Positions 44,385 to 55,379 of a DNA stretch of 64,000 nt are shown piece by piece. Numbering within the stretch: position 1 is the first letter of the stretch; every line of letters starts with the position of its first letter. Made by a program: the position numbers and the translations under genes. The notes beneath the pieces were generated by a model. That model made no database searches and was not told the DNA's origin. It was given only the letters and a program-made list of their open reading frames with translations. The stretch comes from Hortaea werneckii. Lineage: Eukaryota; Ascomycota; Dothideomycetes; Mycosphaerellales; Teratosphaeriaceae. Where the stretch lies: NCBI GenBank assembly GCA_037044905.1, contig JBAOKB010000093.1, positions 775,168 through 839,167 of the forward strand, in the 5' to 3' direction.

Positions 44385-46159
44385 AAAAAATACAAAAAGC
44401 CAAATCTCAATCGGGTTTGCTCTGCCCCTCCTTACGGGAAGGGGTAGTTCGTTTTGCTCTTTTGGCAAGTTTTTTCCTTACTCTCCTCCTCGCCATTGTT
44501 TGCTTATGCTGTTGCTCCTGAACATTGTGCGTCGCAGAGTGGCCTCGAAGTCTTTGTGCTGCACCTTGCGCATTAGCATTTGATCGACCGGCTTTGCTTC
44601 GTGGACGCCGTTGTTCATTCTTCTCTGCGTGACACAAGTATTGCTCTTTGACGCATTCTACTGCGTCATTGGCGTATGCGCAACGCACGAAATTGTGCAC
44701 CTGCATGCGTCGCCGCAAGTGGGAGTGATGACATCAAAGTAGAAGACCTCTCTTCCATGGAGGCGCTAGTTCGCTGCACCGCTTTGCAACACCAGGCTAG
44801 CCCTGCCTCTGGAAGAGCTACATTAGAGCAGAGCCGCTGCAATATACAAATACAAGGACAGGCAATGTCTAGAAGCAGCAATTTTGCGCTGCTTTATTTT
44901 CCTCCGGCTGAATCAAAAAACGGATGGCAACCCCTTCTAGCGGAGGTCATAATTCTTTATGCTTCTTCCACTTGCCTCGAAGTAATCGATATCCTCCTCT
45001 GCCCGCGATGGAGAAAGTGTCTTCCTATTATCCATCGATTTCTACCGGAAGGATCCAACTTCAAGGGACCGTCATCCAAAGCCATTCGACATTGACATCC
45101 TCTGCCTTGACCGACGTTCGAAGCCAAAGGGACGGCTGCGATTGGACATTGTATATGGAATTATTAGAGTTACCAGGAATGGAGATGATCGTGAAGTATG
45201 ATCGGCGTCACCCCAATTGCGAAAAACAGACACTTCACTACGCCGCTACCAGAATGTCGACCACTGTTGGCTTTGTGTGATCTGACGGAGGGTCGAAACA
45301 CAGTGCAAAGACGAAAGGACAGCATATGCTTACAGACGCTTAATGGAGACACTGAACCTTGGAAGTAAGGAAGCAGCCATGAAGCAAGATGTTGCCTCCT
45401 TCTCCATCCGACATGGGCCTGTCGGGCAACCTGAACAAGCTGCGGAAGAGACATTGGGCGCGGAAATGGACCGCGGTATTGTTGGCTCCCGAGGTCGGTA
45501 CGATATATCCCGACGCGACTCCACCTCCACGATCCTTGAAGCCCGCCGGTCGCCGTCGGTCTTTGGACGCGAATGCAAACAAGACAGACATTGGCAATAC
45601 AAGCCTGATCATTTCAACCTTAGGTCCGCACAGTTTGAACATGTCTACTGACGCTTTGCCACCATTTTTCTTTGCTGGCGATGGGATGTTGTCCAACTTA
45701 CAAGTTGGCTGAAGACCAGAAGCCCTTCTGCAGGCGAGATGCACTACAACTACGTTGGCGTCAGTCGTGATGGGTGATGCATGGCGAACACCACATGAAA
45801 TCTTGGCGAATCTGTGGATAAAGCCCTGTCCTGCCTCCAAACGAGTCATGATGTCGGGACCTGGTGGACCACTCAAGCGGTCAAGCTTGCTCAAGAATGG
45901 AGTTGGAAGCGTTGCCCAGACTGCCAAGGGGCGGAGAGGTGGGAGGCTGTGGGGATGGTGGAAAGAGGCACAAATGCCCCTCATGTGGTCCCGATACGCA
46001 TTGTAACGTCTAACCTCGAATAGACTGACCGGGTAATGATATGCATGCCGATGGACCTCGCTCGGTAATCCAAGATGTGTGCCATATAAAGGGACGTAAT
46101 GGCAATGCCTCCAAGAATGGCTCTCAGACAGCGCGGTCCTCCTTTCCCTCATCGCCACC
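44385..46159. other. Gene-poor interval without a confident gene
   Basis: Several open frames occur (plus 44676-45095, 44924-45280, 45389-45712; minus 44407-44718, 45340-46161) but none shows a domain, and they overlap in competing frames. Given the indel rate in this assembly a frameshifted small gene at 44.9-45.7 kb on the plus strand is possible, but I cannot support it. The last 100 bases are the promoter of the beta-galactosidase gene. Confidence 0.4.
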
Positions 46160-49100
46160 ATGTCTCTAGCGGATGTGAATGCCTTTCCAGGCTACCAGCC
46201 TGACTGGTCGAACCTCAATGTAATACAGCGCAACGCTGTACCGCCACGAGCGCAGTTCTACAACTACCCTTCGGAAGAGGCAGCGCTCACCTTTGCCAAG
46301 TCTGAGGCGGACTACGCGAGCTTGAACGGAGACTGGAAGTTCCATTACGACGAGTCGCCTTTTACAGCTCCATCTTGGGAAAGCGCCGACCCTACCACAT
46401 GGGAGTCGATCGAAGTACCGGGCCACTGGCAACGCCAGGGTTATGGCCGCCCTCACTACACTAACATCCACTATCCGTTTCCCGTCTCTCCACCAAATGT
46501 CTCTTACATGAACCCGACTGGATCATATTGGAGAGAGTTCGAAGTGCCTGAGGCTTGGGACGGCCAGCAAATCTACCTTAGGTACGAGGGCGTGGACAGC
46601 GCTTTTACTGTATACGTGAATGGCCAAGACGTCGGCTACAGTCAAGGAGCTCGCAATCCAGCCGAGTTCGACATCACGCAGTATCTCAAGCCCGGACAGA
46701 ACAACTCTTTGGGAACACGAGTGTACCAATGGTCTGACGGGTCTTACCTTGAGGATCAGGACCAGTGGTGGCTTTCTGGCATCTTCAGGGATGTTTACTT
46801 GACTCCATTCGCCAATACTTCCATAGCCGACTTCCAGGTCTTGACCGATGTTGCGGACGATTTCAAATCCGCTGGCCTCAAGTTCAATATTTCTACCATG
46901 ACTGGTCACGGTCCGGTCAAGGTCAAGCTTCTTTCGCCGGATGGGAACGTCCTTGGAACGTATGAAGGCTCCTCAGCCGGAGACGTTTCTATGGAAGTTT
47001 CTGGTGAAGATTTCCATCTCTGGTCAGCCGAGTCTCCTACACTGTACACAGCAATCTTGAGTGCTGGCGACCAGTACATTAGCCAGAAGGTTGGTTTCAC
47101 CAGGATCGAGATGAAAGGCCCGAACATGCTGGTGAACGGCCAACCGATCATCATCTATGGTGTAAACCGTCATGAGCACAACGCCCATTCCGGAAGGACT
47201 GTGCCATACGAAGCGATGCGTGCAGACCTGATCAAGATGAAGCAGAGCAACATCAACACCATCCGTGTCGCTCATCAACCGCACCACCCGGATTTCTGGG
47301 ACCTTGCTGATGAACTGGGGTTCTACTTGATTGGCGAAGCAGACTTGGAATGTCATGGATTCAATGACATCAACGACACGGACTACGGCGCTGCACAGTG
47401 GACCTCGAACAACACAGATTGGGAGGCTGCCATATAGACCGAGCCGAGCAACTGGTCGACAGGTACCGGAACCACCCTTCAGTGATCATTTGGTCGCTCG
47501 GCAACGAATGCTATTACGGTCAAAACCACGCCACCATGTACGACTGGATCAAGAAGACCGATCCATCTCGTCTCATTCACTATGAGCCTGACCACAACGC
47601 CACGTCGACAGACATGTACAGTGACATGTACCCTTCACTTGATGAAATGGACGAGCAAATCAAAGAGCAACCCGACAAGTTCTACATGCTGTGCGAGTTC
47701 GCACATGCCATGGGCAATGGGCCAGGCGGGCTGCTTGAATACATTCGCAAATTCCGGACCGAGCCACTCATTCAAGGCGGTTTGATTTGGGAATGGAACA
47801 ACCATGGTCTCCTCACGGAAGAGAACGGAGCCGAGTATTATGGATACGGAGGCGACTTCGGCGACTATCCGAACGATGGCCCATTCCTCATGGATGGCAT
47901 GACATCTGCCGACCACAGCTCCACCCCCGCTCTGGTCGAATACGCCTTCCACATTCAGCCAGTCGAAGTCAAGCTGAGCAACGATTCCACCCAAATGATG
48001 GTGAGGAACTGGTACGACTTCTTGGACCTCTCTCATCTTCAAGCTTCGTATTATTTGGTGCGGGATGGGAATGTGTCTGCTCCTACCGAAATTGAGGTCT
48101 CCGCGGCGGCTGGCGAAACGGCGACGTTGCCACTACCCGTCAATCGCAACCAATTGGATACTGAAGCCTGGTTGACCGTTGAGTTTGCATTGAAAGAAGA
48201 CACTAGCTGGGCTTCAGCTGGCCACGTTGTGGCCTGGAATCAGCTTTATCTGGAGGGTCCTATGGCCGGTCATCACAACAACAAGATGCATCACGAGTCT
48301 TGGCGTATGGCTGGCAGTCAATCGGAGGCTAATGTGACGCAGCATAACAACTTCCTGAATGTTTCCAGCGGCGGATCGACCTTCTCCTTCGACATGGTTC
48401 GCGGTAACGTTACGTGGTCAGCGAACGGCGTCGACATGTTCCATCGTGGACCAGAGCTCTACTTCTACCGCGCCATGACCCAAAACGATAATGGCGAGAG
48501 CGGTGACGCTCTGGATTGGGAGCCGGCATGGGTTCATTCAATGCGCCCTCAAGTGCGGGACGTTTTCTGGAAAGACACGGGCGACGCACTTGAGATCCGC
48601 TACAATGTTCGCGTGGCTCCTGCTGTCCTGGAGTGGGGCGCTGAGGCTGATCTCATTTATACGATCCCACATGGACAGGAAGCCCTCAATATTCATGCCC
48701 AGGGTGGTTTCGTGGGCAACAACACCCCCGAGGTCATTCCGCGCATCGGGTTGCTTACTGTTCTCAACCGCGATCTCGACGACGTCACCTGGTTCGGCCG
48801 TGGACCGGGCGAGAACTACCCGGACTCCAAGTCGTCCCAGCGCTTTGGAGAGTATCAGGCTTCAGTCTCGGAACTCTGGACGTACTATGATTATCCTCAG
48901 GAGAACGGTGCTCGAGGGGACGTTAGGCGTGTACAGTTTGCGCATCCCGAAGCCGATCTTTCCCTTGAGGCACGGATGGACGGTGAGCCGTTCAGCTTCA
49001 CCGCGAAACATTACTCTGACTATGACCTCGACGATGCCGGCCATCCATATGAGCTCAGCGAGCTTGACATGACGTTCATGAACCTAGATTACGACAGCCA

Positions 49101-49197
49101 TGGACTTGGATCAGCAACTGTCGGGCCTCGGCCTTTTGAGCCTTACAAATGCTATACCAGGCCGTTCGACTTTACCTTCCAGCTGAGGCTGGTTTAA
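46160..49197 (+). CDS. GH2 beta-galactosidase, LacZ type (one frameshift)
   Basis: Hydrolyses terminal beta-galactosides such as lactose. ATG 46160 has CACCATGTC context and no signal peptide follows, so the enzyme should be intracellular, like Kluyveromyces Lac4. Domains in order: sugar-binding N (VPGHWQRQGYGRPHYTNIHY), immunoglobulin-like, TIM barrel (IYGVNRHEHNAHSGRTV; EADLECHGFN), then the C-terminal Bgal small domain (FGRGPGENYPDSK). The acid/base Glu is in IIWSLGNECYYG (about codon 450) and the nucleophile Glu in YMLCEFAHAMGNGPGG (about 512). The frame breaks once near 47430: after NTDWEAA it shifts to continue IDRAEQLVDRYRNHPSVI. One missing base, probably C or T, accounts for it; the total is then 1,012 residues, normal for the family. 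Everything else is intact. Confidence 0.94.
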
Positions 49198-49433
49198 AAT
49201 GTATATAGTTTTACATAAACGGGAATGCCATGATGAGCTCATAAAAGCGCACTATCAATCATCGTTCTCTGCATTAATTATGAAGCCATGATGATGCTTC
49301 CATTTCACGGTATACAAACTTAGCATCCAGTTTTGCTGCGCTCATGGTGTATACAGAAGGGATGTTGTTGGCATGGGTGCAATACTTTGCATCATTCTCC
49401 TCTTACATACTCGGTAACGACATGGACAGTAAA

Positions 49434-50638
49434 CTACGAAGGCCTAACTGGCTGCTGCCTTGGATGCCAGTCGAACGGACCCATACCGTTCAACAACCAC
49501 ACATCTTCTGGTCCGTCTGCACCCCGGGGCTTTTCGTCTCCACCTTTAAACATCGTGCCGCTCAAGAAGGTGTGTGGGAACCCAGGATCAAAGTGATAGC
49601 CTTCCTCAACTTCCTTGATGTCCTCATCTTCCATACGCACAGAAAGTGATCCGATATTGCCTTGAATATGCTCACCTTGCGGCCACCGACGATTGGGAAT
49701 ACGTATGGGGTTTTCTGCATGCAGTATTGGAGAGCGATATCCAGTAAGCCACAACCTTTCTTCTTGGCAATCTTTTCAAGATGCAGAGACACGTTCTTGT
49801 CGTGCTCTGACGTCGGGATGAATTTGCGCCCGGGGTTGTTCTGCTCACGTTGCCTGAAGCCTTCTTGCGTCTGGAAACGGCCCTGGTTGAGAACTCCGTA
49901 CGGGCAGAGCGCCATGCCTTCATCGCGAGCCATGGGGATGATATCACGTTCAAAGTCTCTCATTGCAGCACTCCACATGCCTTGATAGACAGAGAACTGG
50001 CGAAGGCCGTGGTCTCGCGCATACTGATTGGCCTTGGTAACGACCCACGCCGGAGTGTCGGAAATGCCCAAGTAGAGAACCTTGCCAGCGACCACGAGGT
50101 CGTTGAGGGAATGCATAACTTCTGGTATAGTCGTAGTGAAGTCCCACCAGTGTACATAGAACAGGTCGATGTACGATGTCTGAAGCTTCTTCAAAGAGTC
50201 TTCGATGGAGAGCTTCATCGACTTCTGGTTGTTGCCGACGAAGTTCGACTTGATGGCGTTCGGCTCCTGACGCCAGGGCGTAGAGTATTTGGTGGCAAGG
50301 ACAATGTCGTCACGGCAGTTCCTCGACTTCATCCATTCGCCCACCCACTCTCGGACTGCCCAAGCTGATACCCATTGGCACTGCCTTTCACTCAGTACTG
50401 TCTTTCAAAGTTTGATGCTAGCAGTAGAAGGCACCTACGTATCTAGGAAGTTGCCTCCTTGCTTGTAAAACTCATCCATCATGTCAAACGCAGCTTGCTT
50501 GGCCATTTCACCATAACGCTCCTGCTGCTTATCGCCAAAGGTCATGCAACCTAGACAGAGTGGAGAAACGCGGATTGCCGCATTGGGAGCCAGCTGGCGA
50601 TGCTGGCCCAGTCGAGACTCGTGGTGCATGGTTGCCAT
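49434..50638 (-). CDS. Aldo-keto reductase, aryl-alcohol dehydrogenase type (two frameshifts)
   Basis: NADPH-dependent TIM-barrel reductase of the Aad/norsolorinic-acid-reductase-like branch. Two exons, 50439-50638 and 49434-50380, with a 58 nt GT-AG intron that rebuilds GGNFLDT-ANGYQLG; the catalytic Tyr is the one in ANGY. Further marks are the catalytic Lys in VLATKYS, the His of DLFYVHWWD, GISDTPAWVV and the NADP-binding VFPIVGGRKV. Two one-base deletions occur: near 50350-50356 (after LGQSE, continuing WVGEWMKSR) and near 49673 (AAGGTG, continuing HIQGNIGSLSVRMEDEDIKE). With both restored the protein is 382 residues. It is divergent from the kinase gene and has no clustered biosynthetic genes, so a detoxifying aldehyde reductase role is most likely. 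Confidence 0.9.
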
Positions 50639-51378
50639 GATAGCTGATGGGTGCAGTCAGATGCGGACCAGTGGAATGCTGACAGCGAAAGTGGTAATGA
50701 ATGCAAAGGAATGCAAAGAAATCCAGTACCTAGGTACGGAGCTGCAGTAGATTCAAATACCTTCTCGCCTTCTCTTCGGATTGAGCGTCAGATTCATTTG
50801 GGTTTACTCACTGACCCCATACCTAAACACCTGTGTGGACCTTTTTTACGTTGGATCGTCATCATGCTTCGCTCCTTTGCACAGTATAATGGGCTTTCGG
50901 ACATAAGATGCAGCAAGGTCCCATCTTGCCCGAGACGGGGATTAGGGCTCGCGGAGATTTCGGTGATTGATGATGGTTATACGGAGGCGGCGCGGAGCCA
51001 TGATGTGCGTCCGCGTTTGGAGTGCGGCCGCGGGGCGCCGCGGGCGGACTCCCGAGAATGTTGCTCGGCGGTGTCCGGCGGGAGGCACGCAGGGCACGTT
51101 GGATGTGTAGTATGAGCTCCTACCATAAAGAGCAAGATTCTGCTTCATCCTCGTTGCAAAGAGTGCTCCACTGTGACAGTATGTTGAGGGCATGAAACAA
51201 GTCCCAACGATTAGTGGGCTGTTCACCAGTCGTACATGCTCAGGCACACATAGGTGGCTGAAAGTGCCCGCGGACCCGATTCTGCTGAACGATCCCATGG
51301 ATGCTACCTTGAAACCCATCAAATTAAGGGAGATCATCAATCTACGGCGATGAGGAAAACACACTCCCGATTCACATC
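50639..51378. promoter_or_regulatory. Divergent promoter region with a perfect GTACCTAGGTAC palindrome
   Basis: Lies between the reductase (-) and the kinase (+). The 12 bp palindrome at 50726-50737 is about 90 bases upstream of the reductase start. A pair of GAATGCAAAG-like repeats precedes it (50697-50720). A regulatory role is inferred from position only. Confidence 0.4.
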
Positions 51379-52805
51379 ATGACCGTTTTCGATCGGGCAT
51401 GGATGTCGCTTCGCCGACTTACCTGGAAACCGCTGGCTTTCCCAAAGGATGGGACTATCCGCCTGAGCGCCAGCGAAAAGGTTGAAGAGGAAACCATTCC
51501 AGGCTATGTCGCAAATCCATACTGCTCTGTCAGGATTGGACAGATTCTTCGAGAACGATACCAAATTGTTGGTAAGCTCGGATTTGGAACTGCTTCAACT
51601 GTTTGGCTTGCGCGAGATCTCGAGTAATTACTCTGCATACATGCGTGCCGGCTAGAGCTAATGTGAAATAGACAATGTCAACATGTTGCCCTCAAGATTT
51701 ACGTTCAATCAGCCCGCTTCGGCAGTGAACTAGACACCGAGCTTGATGTCTACAGGCGCATTGCCAAATCATCGGAAGATCATCCGGGTCGCAGCGCCGT
51801 TCGTTCTTTACTAGACTCGTTTGAAGTAGAGACGTCAAGAGGGAAGCATAGATGCTTGGTACATGCTCCTCTTTGGGAAAACATGCTTAGTTTCAAATGG
51901 CGCAATCCCGTCCGAAGATTGCCCCAACCGGTCCTCGCCTTCATGCTTAGGCGCCTATTCTACGCACTGGATCTCTTACATAATGAGTGCCATGTAGCGC
52001 ATACCGACATCAAGGAAGCGAATATTTTGCTCCCTGCAGATGCATCGGTCATGATCGAGTTCGAGAAACAGGAACTAGAGCAGCCTAGCCCTATGAAGGA
52101 GGTTGACGGAGGAGTCATCTACCTGTCTCGCGAAATGGGTATACCTAGTGCTTTTGGCGCACCCGTACTATGTGACTTCGGGTCAGCCGTACCGCTAGAC
52201 GACGGTCTGGAGCATCGGGAGGACATTCAGCCTAACTTCTACAGATCTCCAGAAGTGATCCTCGACATTCCATGGACATACAAGGTGGACATCTGGAATA
52301 TAGGGTGTATGGTGAGTGTTCATTGGCTCGCAGCAAAGAGAGTTGTCACAACTGACGCTTTTCTACAGATCTGGGACGCTTTCCAGGGCGAGCACCTGTT
52401 CACTGGTCACGATCCGGAGCACAACACTTATCGCGGCAGAGCTCATCTCTCCGAGATCATCGCACTTCTTGGGCCGCCCCCGCCGTCTTTGCTTGCGCAG
52501 GCGAATTTAAGAAGCAAATTCTTCTCTGATAATGGTAACCTGCACCCTGAATCTGAATCATCATTGCGCATGTAACCCACGAAGCTAATGCTGCAACTTC
52601 CAAAGGTGAATTCTCCGCCGGAATCCCGTTACCGCGTCCGCATCCGCTGGAGCAGCGGGAGACCACACTCCAAGGAGAAGCAAACAACGAGGATCGGGCG
52701 CTCTTCCTACAGTTCATGCGGAAAATGCTACAGTGGCATCCAGAAAATCGTAGTAGCGCTCGGGAATTGGCGGAAGACGAGTGGATTCTCCAGCATGGCA
52801 CCTAA
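51379..52805 (+). CDS. SRPK-like protein kinase
   Basis: Four exons: 51379-51623, 51672-52311, 52369-52534 and 52606-52805, all GT-AG and in phase; 416 residues, intact. Domain marks: Gly loop GKLGFGTASTVWLA, catalytic Lys in HVALKIYVQS, catalytic loop HTDIKEANILL (HTD in place of HRD, as in SRPKs), Mg-binding CDFGSAV, and the activation segment to YRSPEVILDIPWTYKVDIWN. SR-protein kinases phosphorylate Arg-Ser-rich splicing factors; the fungal group also contains many lineage-specific copies of unknown substrate. The typical SRPK spacer between the lobes is short here, so I favour one of those copies rather than the core Sky1 orthologue. Start at ATG 51379 gives the canonical N-terminus before the Gly loop. 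Confidence 0.88.
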
Positions 52806-53062
52806 AGACGGATATGGAACTGCTTCACTACATATCCTCTACGGACCACCATGTTCAATGCTCGGAAAGCACATCATCAATCTTTTTCATCGCTTTTCTT
52901 CATGTACTTAAGCGACAAAGCCCTTCCAGACACTCGATCAAAAGCGCATATTATCAACACCTGGTAAGTTACAAAATTTGTGGTTGGTCGACACTGCTTT
53001 GAGTGGAGCTTATAACTGACTGACCGACCGTAGACAAGACTGGATTAGCTATAGGGGCCTCT

Positions 53063-53640
53063 CTACGACTGGTTTCGCTTTAACGATCGCCACTCCACAA
53101 GGACACTTCCCACCATTATAGTGCAAGCCAATGCGACCGGTAGATACCAAGTGTGAGTCAATCCAGTGGCGACGGCCTGTAGCACCTCATCTTGTCGCTG
53201 CGAAGGAACCAGCTCTCGTATGTTGCCTAGACCATGCTTCTCTATGAACGCTGGGGTGAGCCAAGGGAGGATAGCAGCAAGATTCGAAGACAAGTCGTTC
53301 GAAAAGATGACTTGGGCTATCGCGACGAAGACAGCAGGGCCTAGGCTTTGTCCAAAAAGAATGACACCGACGCCCAAGTTGACATCTGCGTTGCTTAGCG
53401 TGGTTTGCACCGCTGCCTGTGGTCCTTGAAACCCAATGCCTGCGCCAAAGCCTATAAATCCGGAATGACAGATGATGTGTGTGAGTGCTGTATTAACGCC
53501 TTAGGTTGTCATTAGTCCGGTAGCAAGAGGCATGCACAATAAAGCGGACAGCATAAGAGGCGCGTAGTAGCCAATCCTCGTTGTTTCCATGCCTTGCAAA
53601 ATTAGCCAGAAAGGAAGACCACAAATACTACTATTAGCCC
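53063..53640 (-). pseudogene. MFS transporter fragment with premature stop
   Basis: Only the C-terminal third of a 12-14-helix drug/proton antiporter-type transporter remains. In one frame I can read LPFWLILQGMETTRIGYYAP, a membrane helix, a TAA at 53501-53503, then GFGAGIGFQGPQ and the last helices ending at WRSLKRNQS (stop 53063). The N-terminal two thirds are absent and upstream sequence is non-coding. The stop looks like CAA to TAA, a CpA to TpA change of the kind RIP makes; no indel is needed. I call it a decayed gene at the edge of the subtelomere. Not functional. Confidence 0.75.
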
Positions 53641-54038
53641 AATAACTCTGCTATATTCTTTCGATAGAGCGGTTTAGCTGGCAGAGCTGGGCTCGGCTCA
53701 TCTCAACAATCCCACGCAGCTGTAGCGTAGCCCACTAAGTGACGCCTATTAGCAGCAGGACATCATTTGGAGACCGTGCTAGAGGGGCAATAGTAGACTC
53801 GTAAATTGTGAGAGATCATGCTGACAAACATTTTTATTTGTTCCAGCATCCAGCAACCTTGGAAGTATGAGTGGAAGTGAGAAACGCCCTATTCATCAAT
53901 GTTGCACGAGTACCCTTATTATCTAGAGCAGTGTCTCGACCTAAGCTTTTACCGTCTACATAATTTTCAGAAGGAGGTCTCGTCGACATTGATGCGTAAA
54001 CCAGGTAGGAACCGACCCAGGTGTATTTTGGAGCGCTG
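53641..54038. other. Intergenic region
   Basis: Between the MFS pseudogene and the orphan gene. Slightly AT-rich, no coding signal. Confidence 0.45.
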
Positions 54039-55031
54039 CTATGCTGATGCCATGTCTCTTGCCTTTTGAAGACATTCGCTCAACTGCACCCGAGTCTCGG
54101 TGTGTTCCAACTGCTCACCAACAGATTCAAGCTCTTCATCCGATCGATCGACATTCTCGTCCCAGTCTACGTTGATGAGTAGTAGGCCCTTGTTGTGCGG
54201 GTCGTCATTGTCGCAGCAGATGAAGATGCGCCGGTGCATCTTTATACCATCTGCTTTCTTAGTATCCCGACATGCGATAGGGAAAAGTGCTTTCACATAT
54301 TCCCACTTCATCTGATAGCGGCTGTCTTTGGGATTGCCAATGAGATCTACTGAGGCCTTGGTTGGATGCACGGAATCAGTCCTGGCATCAATCCACGCAG
54401 GCAGCGAGAGGGCGTTTGGAAGTCCCGTACTAAAGATTGCGAAGCTCCAGTGATCTTGAGATGAGGTTTGAGACGAAGATGATCGGGGTTGCTGTGCCGT
54501 AGCAGGCGGCGCAGAGATTCCATACGAAGAGACAAGATCTTGCGTAGATATATCGCCCATCCTCAGGCTGTCCAAATCCTGTCCTAGTTGGACTTCGAGA
54601 GGAATTCTGCAAGATTCAAAGCTCCATTGGTCGTCCTCGCCCTTCAATGCGACCATTACGGTCACTTGACTAGAGGAATCGTTATGGTCGAAAACGACAA
54701 AGGCGAAAGGATAGACCTCGAGTTGATTGGAGTCCTCGTGAGCCTTACGCTCGAGTAGCTGACCGATGTGGTGGACAAATTGTGTAACACAAGCCTGGAC
54801 ATTACCTGGCCTCGTGGTTGACTCTCGGAAGATTGATGGTTTAGCAAGTCTCCCTTTCGGCCAACCGAGCACTCGTCGTGCGTAAGACTCTTCGGCATCG
54901 GTACACTTGCTTCGAACCTGCTTCTCTTCGCCACTGCAAGAAAAGACAAATATTGCGCTGTCGTCCAGGACGTAGTACCTGCATTGCTCTAACATGTCCT
55001 CAGTACCACGAGTCAGGCGCAAGCCGTGCAT
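54039..55031 (-). CDS. Orphan subtelomeric protein of unknown function
   Basis: A single uninterrupted 330-codon frame from ATG 55031 (MHGLRLTRGTEDMLEQCRYY) on the minus strand. Composition is like a folded globular protein: segments such as VYPFAFVVFDHNDSS, WSFAIFSTGLPNALSLPAWI and RRIFICCDNDD suggest alternating strands, with a Ser/Gln-rich linker in the middle (QPRSSSSQTSSQDH) and an acidic/helical end. I recognise no family. Neighbours are a pseudogene and a RIP block, the usual setting of accessory, lineage-specific genes in subtelomeres. It shows no frameshift and no RIP damage, which suggests it is real. Confidence 0.65.
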   Translation of the reverse strand: MHGLRLTRGTEDMLEQCRYYVLDDSAIFVFSCSGEEKQVRSKCTDAEESYARRVLGWPKGRLAKPSIFRESTTRPGNVQACVTQFVHHIGQLLERKAHEDSNQLEVYPFAFVVFDHNDSSSQVTVMVALKGEDDQWSFESCRIPLEVQLGQDLDSLRMGDISTQDLVSSYGISAPPATAQQPRSSSSQTSSQDHWSFAIFSTGLPNALSLPAWIDARTDSVHPTKASVDLIGNPKDSRYQMKWEYVKALFPIACRDTKKADGIKMHRRIFICCDNDDPHNKGLLLINVDWDENVDRSDEELESVGEQLEHTETRVQLSECLQKARDMASA

Positions 55032-55379
55032 GATGAGTCAAAGCGACCGAGAAGACAGATGTGTTAAGAAGAGGTTGTAAGCGTCGGGATAAAAAGAGAA
55101 ATTGCGAGATTTGTAATGCTACGCAAGGTGCTATAGTCATGGTAGTCTACCCGTTCGATGCTTGAGGTCGAGAACCTGGAAGCTAGGTTAGCCTGGAAGC
55201 TCGAATTACGTCAAGCTTCGAAAATTTAGCTCGTTTTACCATGATCTGGAGTCAATGGACTAGCTGCCAGAAATCCTCGAGAAGGCTGCCATGTGTATGG
55301 GAGTTGGAACAACGGGCAGTGCCTTCTCCTCGAGCATTCTTAGATTAGAAGTCCGAGGGCTGTACATGCCTTAGCTTAC
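55032..55379. other. Upstream flank of the orphan gene
   Basis: About 350 bases of ordinary composition before the RIP block begins. Short near-repeats GGAAGCTAGGTTAGCCTGGAAGC occur at 55178-55202. No gene. Confidence 0.45.

Noticed and set aside
45340..46161. 273-codon minus-strand open frame
   Set aside because: No domain, unbiased codons, and it overlaps the promoter of the beta-galactosidase gene; probably chance.
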